Source: UBA6168 sp041741095 (GTDB lineage: Bacteria; Bacteroidota; Bacteroidia; Chitinophagales; Saprospiraceae). From it: DNA of 64,000 nucleotides. A model generated the notes under the pieces. The model did not search any database. It was not told where the DNA came from and saw only the letters and a program-made list of their open reading frames with translations. A program made the position numbers and the translations under genes. The stretch spans positions 1-64,000 of the forward strand of contig JBGSKQ010000031.1 of the NCBI GenBank assembly GCA_041741095.1, given 5' to 3'. Below, one piece after another: positions 15,049 to 23,049 of this stretch; position 1 is the first letter of the stretch, and each line of letters begins with the position of its first letter.

Positions 15049-16200
15049 TCACTCACACACGCAATTCGCATCCGTCAAACTCACCGCTGCCAGCGTCACC
15101 GACCCGGGTGGGATCCCAATGGGCGGACAGACTTCCAGCGTACCAATATTGGCGATGAAGGTTTGTGTCTGCGGCCCTACGCTCCCAGTGATATAGGTCA
15201 GGATAAAAGGCGGTGTGCCAGTGAGTGCCACGTCAAAGGTCAGGCAATCGCCAAGACAAACTGCTGGGTTGGCCACAGAAAAACTGACCGACGGCTGTGC
15301 GTTCCACTCAATTTCAATGGCATTGGAGATGTCCAGGCAGGGGTCATCAAGGTCAACATTTCCATTCAAGTTATTGCCCGCAATAGCCGCCACGTAATAA
15401 GTGAGGCCTACCTGCATGGTGGCTGGATTGAAAGCAAACCCTGGGGTATTGCTCGTGGCCAATAAGCTGCCTTCCGGGTCATTTGCATTAGTGTACAAAA
15501 TGTATTGCAGCAAATCGTCCGGCTCTAGGTTCGTCTGGGTGGCGGGTGAAAAGGAAGCCGATTGGGGAGTACATGCTTGCAACGGACTGCCGGAGAGCAT
15601 CCCCGCATCGGTGGCGCAACACGACTCGCAGAAACGAAGAGAAAGTATGAAGCCTGCTGGATACCCCAATGTAACCACATTTGTTATTTTGAGGCTGTTG
15701 ATTGTTTCAGTAATCGGCTGGTCTTCCCATCCAGCAAAAAAAGGCCCATTTATACTTGGTGGCGCTCCTACCCTTCCATTTGGTAGAATAACACAGGTGC
15801 TTGTTGCACAAGAATGTGTTGTGCCGGGTACTGTAATTGGGTAAAAAGCGCCGTTTACTTCAAATTCGACCTCCTCCACAGCTAAATTGGGGAAATTATT
15901 TACTACGGAAAGGCCTATGGTTACACCTGACACAGGTGGCGAAAAAGTAAATGTAAAGCTACCGCCAGGATTATCCCCTAATACATAAGGGCCTATACCA
16001 CAAAAATTCTGCGAACCAGTTTCACCTCCCGGCGTAACTGACACCTCAGTACATCCAATCTGTACGGTTCCGGACAAGTGCGTCACCGGTTGCGTACATT
16101 GGGCTTGGGCAGCCTGGCCCGATACCATACATAAATGCATGAAGCAGGTTTTGGCAATGATTGCAAATGGGTTTAGCAGGGGCTTTTTTAAATGAATCAT
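15049..16200 (-). CDS. Secreted mosaic protein with 'GNNLNGNVDL' and shared C-terminal modules (paralog 1)
   Basis: A 383-residue exported protein with a signal sequence ending AAQAQ near residue 34. The N-terminal region (about 35-195) is a jelly-roll-like beta domain (GSFTFTFSPPVSGVTIGLSV, VEEVEFEVNGAFYPI) that the neighbours lack. It continues with CATDAG...LEPDDLLQYILYT...AGNNLNGNVDLDDPCL (about 200-305), shared with paralog 2, and the common ~82-residue module (CLGDCLTFDV...VCPPIG...TDANCVCE). First of four closely spaced paralogs (gaps 67, 19 and 75 bp) and 181 bp downstream of the giant adhesin gene, all on the minus strand. The 181-bp gap is AT-rich and could hold a promoter, but I found no clear -7 match. 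Confidence 0.85.
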   Translation of the reverse strand: MIHLKKPLLNPFAIIAKTCFMHLCMVSGQAAQAQCTQPVTHLSGTVQIGCTEVSVTPGGETGSQNFCGIGPYVLGDNPGGSFTFTFSPPVSGVTIGLSVVNNFPNLAVEEVEFEVNGAFYPITVPGTTHSCATSTCVILPNGRVGAPPSINGPFFAGWEDQPITETINSLKITNVVTLGYPAGFILSLRFCESCCATDAGMLSGSPLQACTPQSASFSPATQTNLEPDDLLQYILYTNANDPEGSLLATSNTPGFAFNPATMQVGLTYYVAAIAGNNLNGNVDLDDPCLDISNAIEIEWNAQPSVSFSVANPAVCLGDCLTFDVALTGTPPFILTYITGSVGPQTQTFIANIGTLEVCPPIGIPPGSVTLAAVSLTDANCVCE

Positions 16201-16381
16201 TTGATATTAATTAGGAAGTATTACCCCATTTTAAAATTTATATATCATCGTATTAGTGAAATCAAAAAGAATAAAAGCGATTATTTTTGGTTTGTAAGCA
16301 CCTAAAAATCAGTAACTTGCATATTGACCCCCGACATAGCAGGACATATTATTCGCCTTTTATCATTCTTAATTCCATTAA

Positions 16382-19300
16382 TTATCGTACTACCGTTATA
16401 TCCCCCTTCAACACCTCCGTTTTGCCATTGGCATATAGCACTTCCGCCACCCAAACAAACACGCCGGGGTCAACCAGTTCTCCCCGGAAGGAGCCGTCCC
16501 AGCCTTTTGAAGGGTCGTTGGGGGTCAAGCTTTTCAATTCCACCACCATTTCGCCCCAGCGGGTGAAAACCCGCAGGTACTTGATTTCCGCCACCAACTC
16601 GTTGCCGAAAAGCGTGAAGCCGGGGTTGAAAGGACTCTCAGGAGAAAAAGCATTGGGCGCATACACCGAGGGGCGTTCCCGCAAATTGAAAAACAAAAAG
16701 AAAGTCCCCTCCTGCACACAACCAGCCGCCGAAACTGCCGTGAAATTAACCAGTACATCTTCTATTGGACGGGCCTTGGCCGTTGGGCAATTGTCGCAAT
16801 CCAGCAGGATGTCGGTAGGCGACCAAGTGAATTCCACGGGCTGGAAATCCACGCCCGGCGGCACCAGCGGAACGACCTGCCCCGGCACGAACTCAATCGT
16901 ATCAGCGAAACTGGTGAAGAAGCTTTCTTGTGGCAATACCTCGGTCGCTTCTGTGGCAGTACAGCCGTTGCCATCGGTGACGGTGACGGTGAAAATGCCC
17001 GGCTGCGCCGTGACCAAGGCTGCTGTCGTAGCCCCATTTGACCACAAGACGGTCGGGCTGCCGCTCACATCTACCAAATCAAGCTCCAGCACCGCCTCTG
17101 CCGATTCGCAGTCGAGCTGGTCGCCGATGATGTCGAAATCAGGCGCTGCCGCAAAATTGAATTGGTAATCGTCCGACGCCGTGCAGCCGTATTGGTCTGT
17201 GATGGTCACGGCATACACACCAGAAGTGCCAATCACGATGGCGTTCGATGCTTCTCCCGTGTTCCAAGCGTAGCTGGCAAAGCCGGGTGGTACCGAGAGC
17301 AGGGCCGTGTCGCCGAGGCAAATCGGCATCGGCGGCGTTTGCACCACCACAACCACCTCATCCGGCACTTGCACAAAAATGATCGCCGTGCCCGTGCAAC
17401 CGGAAGCATCCGTTACGGTAAGGGCGTAGCTGCCATCCTGCGAAACGGTGATAACGGGCGTACCTACCCCCGTTGACCAAACATAATCAGCGTACCCTTC
17501 CGGCGCTTCCAGTGTCAGAATGCCATCGCAATTATAGCTGCCTTCGGCAATGGACGGTAAGAGCGCATTCCCTTCCGTTACTTCAAAACTGTCACTGGCC
17601 GTACAGCCGCTCCCGTCGGTCGCCGTGACGGAGTAGGTACCTGCCGCTGTCACTGTGATTTGCGGAGCAGTTGAGCCATTTGACCATAAGATTTGGGTGA
17701 AATTGGAGGCATTGGCAATGCTTAAATCGGTCGAGCCGCCCACGCATATCACATTGTTGCCGATGATTTGCAGTGGGGTGCCGCCGCCCACCGTCACCAC
17801 CACCTGTGCTGTGCCTGTGCAACCGTTGAGGTCGCTTACGGTCACGGAATAATTGCCCGCTTGGGAAACAGTGCTCTCAGCACTTATTGCCCCATTTGAC
17901 CAAATATATTCTTGAAAACCGCTCGTGGCCGTCAAAGTCGAAGAGCCGCCAGGGCAAAAAACCGTGTTCCCGCTGATGGACACCGAAAACTGTTGCGGCA
18001 CCTGCGCAAATATGCTCCCAACCCCCGTGCAGCCGTTGGCATCCGTGACCGTGACCGTGTAAATGCCAGTCTGGTCAACCAAGGTAATTAGATTTGTGCC
18101 TCCATTGCTCCAGAGATAAGTCTCATAGGCATTGCCAACACCCAACCCCACCAAGCCGCTGCAATCTTGCGACAACTGCACCACTTGCGGGTCGAGGTTG
18201 TTGCCCGCCGTTACCTCGATGCTCGTCTCGCCTGAACAACCGTTCGCATTGGTGACAGTCACGCTCACCAAGCCCGGCGTGGCGACGGTGATAAAGGAAC
18301 TCGTGGAGCCGTTCGACCATTCGTAGTTGTCATAGCTGGCGGTGAGGAACAAAGTTGTCGGATTGCCATTGCAAATGATGGAACTGCCCAATAACGCTGG
18401 TGGTATGATGTTGTCCTGCAAAACCGGAAAGGCCGCCTCTGTGTTGCAGCCATTGGCATCGGTGGCCGTGACGGAATAGAGGCCGGGCTGTGTGATGGTC
18501 GTTGCAAATGTGGTAGCCCCGTTCGACCAAGCATAGCCGACAAAACCCGCCGTGGCCGTCAAGGTAGCAGCGCCACCCGTGCAGATGGACTGGGCGCCCG
18601 ATATCACAACTTCTGGCTGTGCTGGGATGATGGCGTTGAAAACGGCAGTGCCCGTGCAGCCGCCCGCATCGCTCACCGTCACTTCGTAGTTTCCATTTTG
18701 TGAAACAACGGCCGTTTGCGAAGCGGCACCATTCGACCAAGTGTAAGTCAAGAAGCCTGCCCCAGCGTCGAGGGTCAGTTGCCCGTCGCAGGCGAAGGGT
18801 TGTGCGGTGATTTGCGGCGAAAGCGAACTGGCAACTGTCACTTCCACCGAAGCCGTGCCCGAACAGCCATTGGCGTCAGTCACTTGCAGGCCGATGGTGC
18901 CTGCTGTTGAAACCGTTATCTGTGGGGTAGCCACTCCGGTTGACCAAAGAATGGTTGAGAAATTGGCGCTGACCGATAGGATGGTAGATGCCCCGTTGCA
19001 CAAGGTCGTGCTGCCCGAAATCTGTGGTTGCGGCGGGGTGTTTTCCACCACAGTCAGCACGTCCACGGAGGTGCAGCCATTGGCATCGGTGGCTGTGACG
19101 GCATAGGTGCCGGGCAGCGTCACCGTTGTTTCGGCGGCAGCCGTACCGTTCGACCAAAGGTAGTTTTGGAAGCCCGCCAAGGCCGTCAGCACACTGGAAG
19201 AACCCGTACAGAAAGTCGGGGCGCCCGATATCACAACTTCTGGCTGTGCTGGGATGCTGGCGTTGAAAACGGCAGTGCCCGTGCAGCCGCCCGCATCGCT

Positions 19301-21889
19301 CACCGTCACTTCGTAGTTTCCATTTTGTGAAACAACCACCGTTTGCGAAACGCCCCAGTTCGACCAAGCGTAGGTCTGGAAACCCGCCCCGGCGTCGAGG
19401 GTCAATTGCCCGTCGCAGGCGTAGGGTTGGGCAGTGATTTGCGGTTGCAAACTTGTGTTCACGGTCAACTGAAAATCATCCGTCCCGGTACATCCACTGG
19501 CATCGGTGACCGTGACCGCGTAAGAGCCTGCTGCCGAGGCGGTAATCTGTGGTGTGTTTTGCCCCCCTGACCACAGCCAATTTTGAAAATTGCCTGCTGC
19601 CGAAAGTACGGTTGAGCCGTTCTGGCAAATCATGGAAGCGCCCGTGATGACAGGCTGTGGGCTATCGTTGACGGCAAGGCTGGTACTTGCCGAGGCTTGG
19701 CAGCCATTGACATCAGTGACGGTCACGTCGTAAGTGCCAGCAATGGTGGCAACTATGCCAGGGTTTTGCTGGCCGTTGCTCCAAAGGTAATTGGCAAAGC
19801 CCGCCGAGGCGGTCAGCGCAGCGCTTTCGCCTTCGCAAATCTGAGCAGGCCCACTGATAGTCGCTTGTGGCTGTGCAGGTATGTTCACGAAGGCCGAGGC
19901 AGACCCCGTACATCCGGTTGCATCAGTGACGGTCACGGTGAAATTGCCATTCGATGTGACCGTGACGAGTTGCGTGCTGTTGCCGTTTGACCAAGCGTAG
20001 CTCTGAAATCCCGCACCCGCATCGAGGATGATTTCGCCATTGCACTGGAAGGGCAGTTCGGTCGGGGTGATGTTCAATGAGTTGCCGACCGCCAAATCCA
20101 CGCTGGCCGTGCTCGTGCAGCCATTGCCATCGGTGACGGTGAGGCCGTAGCCGCCGGGAGCCGAAACGGAAATGGCGGATGCCAGACTGCCATTTGACCA
20201 AAGATAGTTGGCAAACGGCCCGCCCGTGGCAGTGAAAACAGCCGTGCCGCCCGCACAGATTTGGGTCGGGCCAGTGATTTGAGGAACGGGTGCTGGCTGC
20301 TCTGTTACGTTGAAGGAACTGGTGGCTGTACAAGCAAAACTGTTCGTGACGGTGACAAAATAAGTACCCGTCGAATTGACGGAAATGCTGGGGCCGGTTT
20401 GCCCGTTGTTCCAGAGATAATTGGCAAAGCCCGGTGTCGCCGACAGGATGGAACTTGCGCCTTCGCAAATAACAGGGTCGCCCGTGATGCTTGCCTGCGG
20501 TGCGGCGGGGACGGTAGCGTTGACGCTGGCCGTGGTAGTGCATCCACTGGCGCCTGTGACGGTGACGGTGTAGCTGCCGGGTTGGTTGACCGTGATGCTG
20601 GGCGTGCTCCCGCCGTTCGACCAAACGTAGGTCGGGAAGCCCGGTGTGGCGCTCAGTTCTGCCAGTCCGTTGCATTGATAGGGCAATTGCGAAGCAGCAA
20701 CGATGGGGCTTGGATTGACCGTCAGGCTGGCGGCCGCTGTGCCCGTACAGCCTGCAGCATCGGTGACGGTTACGGTGTAAGTGCCTGCCATTGAGACGTT
20801 TATAGAACTGCCCGAACCGCCGTTCGACCAATTGTAATTTTGAAAAATGGGGTTCGTGACCGAAATGGTGGCCGTCTCCCCGGCGCAGATTGGGGTAGGC
20901 TGGCTCACACCTGGCACGGGTTCGGGAAGAGAAGAGATGGTGGTCGAAGCCGTGGAGGTGCAGCCTGTGCCATCGGTGGCGGTAACGGTGTAAGTGCCGG
21001 GCTGGTTGATAGTATTTGTCTGGGTATTTGCCCCATTTGACCATGAGTAAGCCAAAAAACCTGAAGATGCCGTTAGGGTCGTCGTGCCACTTGTACAGAT
21101 GGACTGCCCCCCGGTGATTTGCACCAGGGATGGCGGAGGAATGACGACTGTCAATGCAAGAGTCCCCGTGCAGCCGCCTGCATCCGTGACCGTGACGGCG
21201 TAGGGGCCAGTTTGCGTTACGATGATGGACTGGTCCGTGCTGCCTGTTGACCAAAGGTAGCTTGGATACACAGCCCCCACTTCAAGGGTGTACTGCCCGC
21301 AGCCAGAAGGCAAGGCAGAAAAAGGAAAAGAAAGGGGGCTTCCCGCTGTCACCACGACAGAACTGGAGGCTGTGCAACCGCTGGCGTCGGTAATGGTGAC
21401 GCTGTAGGTACCAACAGTCGAGACGGTAATATCCTGGGTAGTCTGCCCAGATGACCAAAGTATGCCTGGATAATTTTCACTGAGGGAAAGCAGCGTGGAG
21501 CCACCCGGGCAAATGGTCGTATTACCCGTGATGGTAGGCTGTGAGGGGGTGTTCAGGACGATGACGGCACTTTCGCTGCCTTCGCAGCCCGCCGAATTGG
21601 TCACGGTGACGGTGTAGGTGCCAGCTTGGTTCACAGTAATGGAACTGGCCGTGCTGCCCGTGCTCCACAGGTAGCTATTGAAGGTTTCATTGACGGCGAT
21701 GGTGGCCGGCTGTCCATTGCAGATGCTTGGTGGGAAATCCAACGTAGGCTCCGGGGCTGCTACTATGTTGAAAGTGATGAAGCCGAGGCCGGGACATTGG
21801 GCATTGGCAGCGTTGTAGATAGTTGCCAAGGTTAAGGCAGTGGAGATGGAATAAATGGCGAAGCGGCGGGCGGTAAATTTGACGACCAT
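16382..21889 (-). CDS. Giant Ig-like repeat adhesin with T9SS type-B sorting domain
   Basis: A 1,835-residue surface protein. A signal peptide ends at about residue 30 (IYNAANAQ). Then come 23 Ig-like domains of about 70 residues each, reading C.G...L.A..GF..Y.WSNG.....I.V...G.Y.VTVTDA.GCTGT. Every third domain (3, 6, 9, 12, 15, 18, 21) has a different opening (e.g. QPYACDGQLTLDAG) and there are three linker types in fixed order, so the true unit is a three-domain block of about 209 residues repeated seven times. The C-terminal ~90 residues (YAPNAFSPES...FTRWGEMVVE...GWDGSFRGE...GVFVWVAEV...GDITVVR) match the gliding motility-associated C-terminal (CHU_C, type-B T9SS) domain, so it is exported by T9SS and placed on the surface. 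Paired cysteines in each domain may form disulfides. An adhesion role is inferred. Confidence 0.93.
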   Translation of the reverse strand: MVVKFTARRFAIYSISTALTLATIYNAANAQCPGLGFITFNIVAAPEPTLDFPPSICNGQPATIAVNETFNSYLWSTGSTASSITVNQAGTYTVTVTNSAGCEGSESAVIVLNTPSQPTITGNTTICPGGSTLLSLSENYPGILWSSGQTTQDITVSTVGTYSVTITDASGCTASSSVVVTAGSPLSFPFSALPSGCGQYTLEVGAVYPSYLWSTGSTDQSIIVTQTGPYAVTVTDAGGCTGTLALTVVIPPPSLVQITGGQSICTSGTTTLTASSGFLAYSWSNGANTQTNTINQPGTYTVTATDGTGCTSTASTTISSLPEPVPGVSQPTPICAGETATISVTNPIFQNYNWSNGGSGSSINVSMAGTYTVTVTDAAGCTGTAAASLTVNPSPIVAASQLPYQCNGLAELSATPGFPTYVWSNGGSTPSITVNQPGSYTVTVTGASGCTTTASVNATVPAAPQASITGDPVICEGASSILSATPGFANYLWNNGQTGPSISVNSTGTYFVTVTNSFACTATSSFNVTEQPAPVPQITGPTQICAGGTAVFTATGGPFANYLWSNGSLASAISVSAPGGYGLTVTDGNGCTSTASVDLAVGNSLNITPTELPFQCNGEIILDAGAGFQSYAWSNGNSTQLVTVTSNGNFTVTVTDATGCTGSASAFVNIPAQPQATISGPAQICEGESAALTASAGFANYLWSNGQQNPGIVATIAGTYDVTVTDVNGCQASASTSLAVNDSPQPVITGASMICQNGSTVLSAAGNFQNWLWSGGQNTPQITASAAGSYAVTVTDASGCTGTDDFQLTVNTSLQPQITAQPYACDGQLTLDAGAGFQTYAWSNWGVSQTVVVSQNGNYEVTVSDAGGCTGTAVFNASIPAQPEVVISGAPTFCTGSSSVLTALAGFQNYLWSNGTAAAETTVTLPGTYAVTATDANGCTSVDVLTVVENTPPQPQISGSTTLCNGASTILSVSANFSTILWSTGVATPQITVSTAGTIGLQVTDANGCSGTASVEVTVASSLSPQITAQPFACDGQLTLDAGAGFLTYTWSNGAASQTAVVSQNGNYEVTVSDAGGCTGTAVFNAIIPAQPEVVISGAQSICTGGAATLTATAGFVGYAWSNGATTFATTITQPGLYSVTATDANGCNTEAAFPVLQDNIIPPALLGSSIICNGNPTTLFLTASYDNYEWSNGSTSSFITVATPGLVSVTVTNANGCSGETSIEVTAGNNLDPQVVQLSQDCSGLVGLGVGNAYETYLWSNGGTNLITLVDQTGIYTVTVTDANGCTGVGSIFAQVPQQFSVSISGNTVFCPGGSSTLTATSGFQEYIWSNGAISAESTVSQAGNYSVTVSDLNGCTGTAQVVVTVGGGTPLQIIGNNVICVGGSTDLSIANASNFTQILWSNGSTAPQITVTAAGTYSVTATDGSGCTASDSFEVTEGNALLPSIAEGSYNCDGILTLEAPEGYADYVWSTGVGTPVITVSQDGSYALTVTDASGCTGTAIIFVQVPDEVVVVVQTPPMPICLGDTALLSVPPGFASYAWNTGEASNAIVIGTSGVYAVTITDQYGCTASDDYQFNFAAAPDFDIIGDQLDCESAEAVLELDLVDVSGSPTVLWSNGATTAALVTAQPGIFTVTVTDGNGCTATEATEVLPQESFFTSFADTIEFVPGQVVPLVPPGVDFQPVEFTWSPTDILLDCDNCPTAKARPIEDVLVNFTAVSAAGCVQEGTFFLFFNLRERPSVYAPNAFSPESPFNPGFTLFGNELVAEIKYLRVFTRWGEMVVELKSLTPNDPSKGWDGSFRGELVDPGVFVWVAEVLYANGKTEVLKGDITVVR

Positions 21890-22115
21890 TGGCTTTAAGT
21901 TTTGAGTGAAGATTGGATGCTTGCATACCTACCTTCTTGAGGAGTGAGGAGTTGGGATATGTGGCTTTAATATCAACAAGTGCTTGCTGCCAGGCATACG
22001 CTAAACAATTCACGGATCTTTGGTATTGGCATCCATGCTTGCGCAATTTCAACCAAAAATTTATGTGCATCAAAGGAAGGAAAAGTTGCCTGAAAGGCGT
22101 GGGTTGTCGAAATAA

Positions 22116-22151
22116 TTGTAAACGGGTGTGCAGGAAGAGTTGTAAACGGGT
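22116..22151 (-). promoter_or_regulatory. Tandem 12-bp direct repeat upstream of adhesin gene (possible LytTR operator)
   Basis: On the minus strand ACCCGTTTACAA occurs twice (22151-22140 and 22127-22116), 24 bp apart start to start. Two short direct repeats with about a helical-turn spacer and a CGTT core resemble binding sites of LytTR-type regulators. They lie about 230-260 bp before the adhesin start at 21889. The remaining gap 21890-22115 has no recognisable gene or repeat. Confidence 0.45.
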
Positions 22152-22188
22152 ACTAAACAGTACAGGGAGGGCAGTGGCTTTGTTTCAA

Positions 22189-22224
22189 AAAATAGGGACG
22201 CCTGTTTTGAGCATCCCTTTTTTT
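22189..22224. terminator. Bidirectional rho-independent terminator
   Basis: Stem GGGACGC (22195-22201) with GCATCCC (22211-22217), one mismatch, loop of about 9 nt, followed by a run of seven T on the plus strand and by TATTTTTTG on the minus strand. It would end minus-strand transcripts from the PKD remnant at 22240-22515. Confidence 0.65.
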
Positions 22225-22239
22225 CCGATTGTGAAAAGA

Positions 22240-22515
22240 TCATTTATCATGATCGCCACCGCCAAAGAGGCAAAGCACCTCAAGGTTGTTTTGGACGGTC
22301 ATCCGGTTGCCAGTGTCGTCGGTAGCCGTCAGCTTGACGGTATTGTGGCCGTGGATTTTGTACTGGTAGCTGGGCGTTGCGCTGGTGGCATTGTCGCCGT
22401 TGCCGAAGTCCCAGGCATACGATACCGCATTGCTGGATTTGTTGGAGATGATCAAATCCTGTTGCTCGAAGATGCTGTCGTCGTCGAGATTGGCGACGAG
22501 GCGTTGGCGGTTATT
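22240..22515 (-). pseudogene. PKD-domain fragment of a lost surface protein
   Basis: The open frame between the in-frame TGA at 22516-22518 and the stop at 22240 encodes a single PKD-type Ig-like domain. FEQQDLIISNKSSNAVSYAW is followed by DFGNGDNATSATPSYQY and HNTVKLTATDDTGN, then a short tail with GGGDHDK. There is no ATG, signal peptide or upstream continuation; the only start-like codon is a TTG inside the first strand. It reads as the C-terminal remnant of a secreted PKD-repeat protein, although a tiny expressed protein cannot be excluded. It lies next to the surface-protein locus. Confidence 0.55.
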
Positions 22516-22634
22516 TCAAGATTTAGAAGGTATGTCAGGGCAATAATTTATTGTTACAATTGGCGCTTTCTACCATTCATTTTCTACTCATTCAAATACA
22601 ATAAGTCTGGTAAATTCATTCACCGCCCCCCCCC

Positions 22635-22925
22635 GTGAGAAAAGGCTTTGCCATATTCCTCCTTCTCGTTTTGGGCTGCCCTTACTGGGGCACCCGTGCC
22701 TTCTTATTGCACAGAAAGGAGGAAATAAGGGAAATGGTTAAAACCCGCATCCTAGCCGGGGTTGGGAAGAACCAAATGGTGCGGCTGAGCTTTACGGCAC
22801 TTGCAACGAAGACCCAATTGCGGTGGGAGCATTCCAAAGAATTTGAGTACAAAGGCGAGATGTACGACATCCAGCAGCCTCCCGGCATACCGAGCGTGGC
22901 GGATGAACTGTTTTTGCAGGTATAA
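22635..22925 (+). CDS. Small exported protein of an efflux-associated family, possibly shortened
   Basis: A 96-residue protein from a GTG start directly after a run of nine C residues (22626-22634). It has a signal or anchor segment (GFAIFLLLVLGCPYWGT), then a charged region HRKEEIREMVKTRILAGVGK and a motif LRWEHSKEFEYKGEMYDI. Similar small proteins are, to my recollection, found near metal-efflux and receptor genes in Saprospiria and usually continue with a Trp/Cys-rich end; here the chain ends with QQPPGIPSVADELFLQV instead. It may be a shortened or diverged member. The C9 tract could slip. It precedes the TolC-MFP-RND operon by 124 bp on the same strand. Confidence 0.5.
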   Translation: MRKGFAIFLLLVLGCPYWGTRAFLLHRKEEIREMVKTRILAGVGKNQMVRLSFTALATKTQLRWEHSKEFEYKGEMYDIQQPPGIPSVADELFLQV

Positions 22926-23049
22926 ATTCAATTCTCCTACATCGTAACGGTGGCCGCCATCAATAATATCCCCACATGTGACAAACTATACAGACAAGGA
23001 AAAAAACCGCCCATAATTTTGCCGCTCATTTTAAAAATACTATATCCTT

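Noticed and set aside
19923..21254. 443-codon minus-strand frame within the adhesin
   Set aside because: Out-of-frame reading of the tandem repeats; its His/Arg-rich repeat pattern follows from the GC-rich Ig-like repeats.
16382..21889. Regular repeats as a CRISPR or satellite array
   Set aside because: The period is codon-based (about 210 bp per domain) within one long open frame with a signal peptide and sorting domain.
21913..22638. 241-codon plus-strand frame across the adhesin upstream region
   Set aside because: It runs through the terminator, direct repeats and antisense of the PKD remnant, with no recognisable domain.
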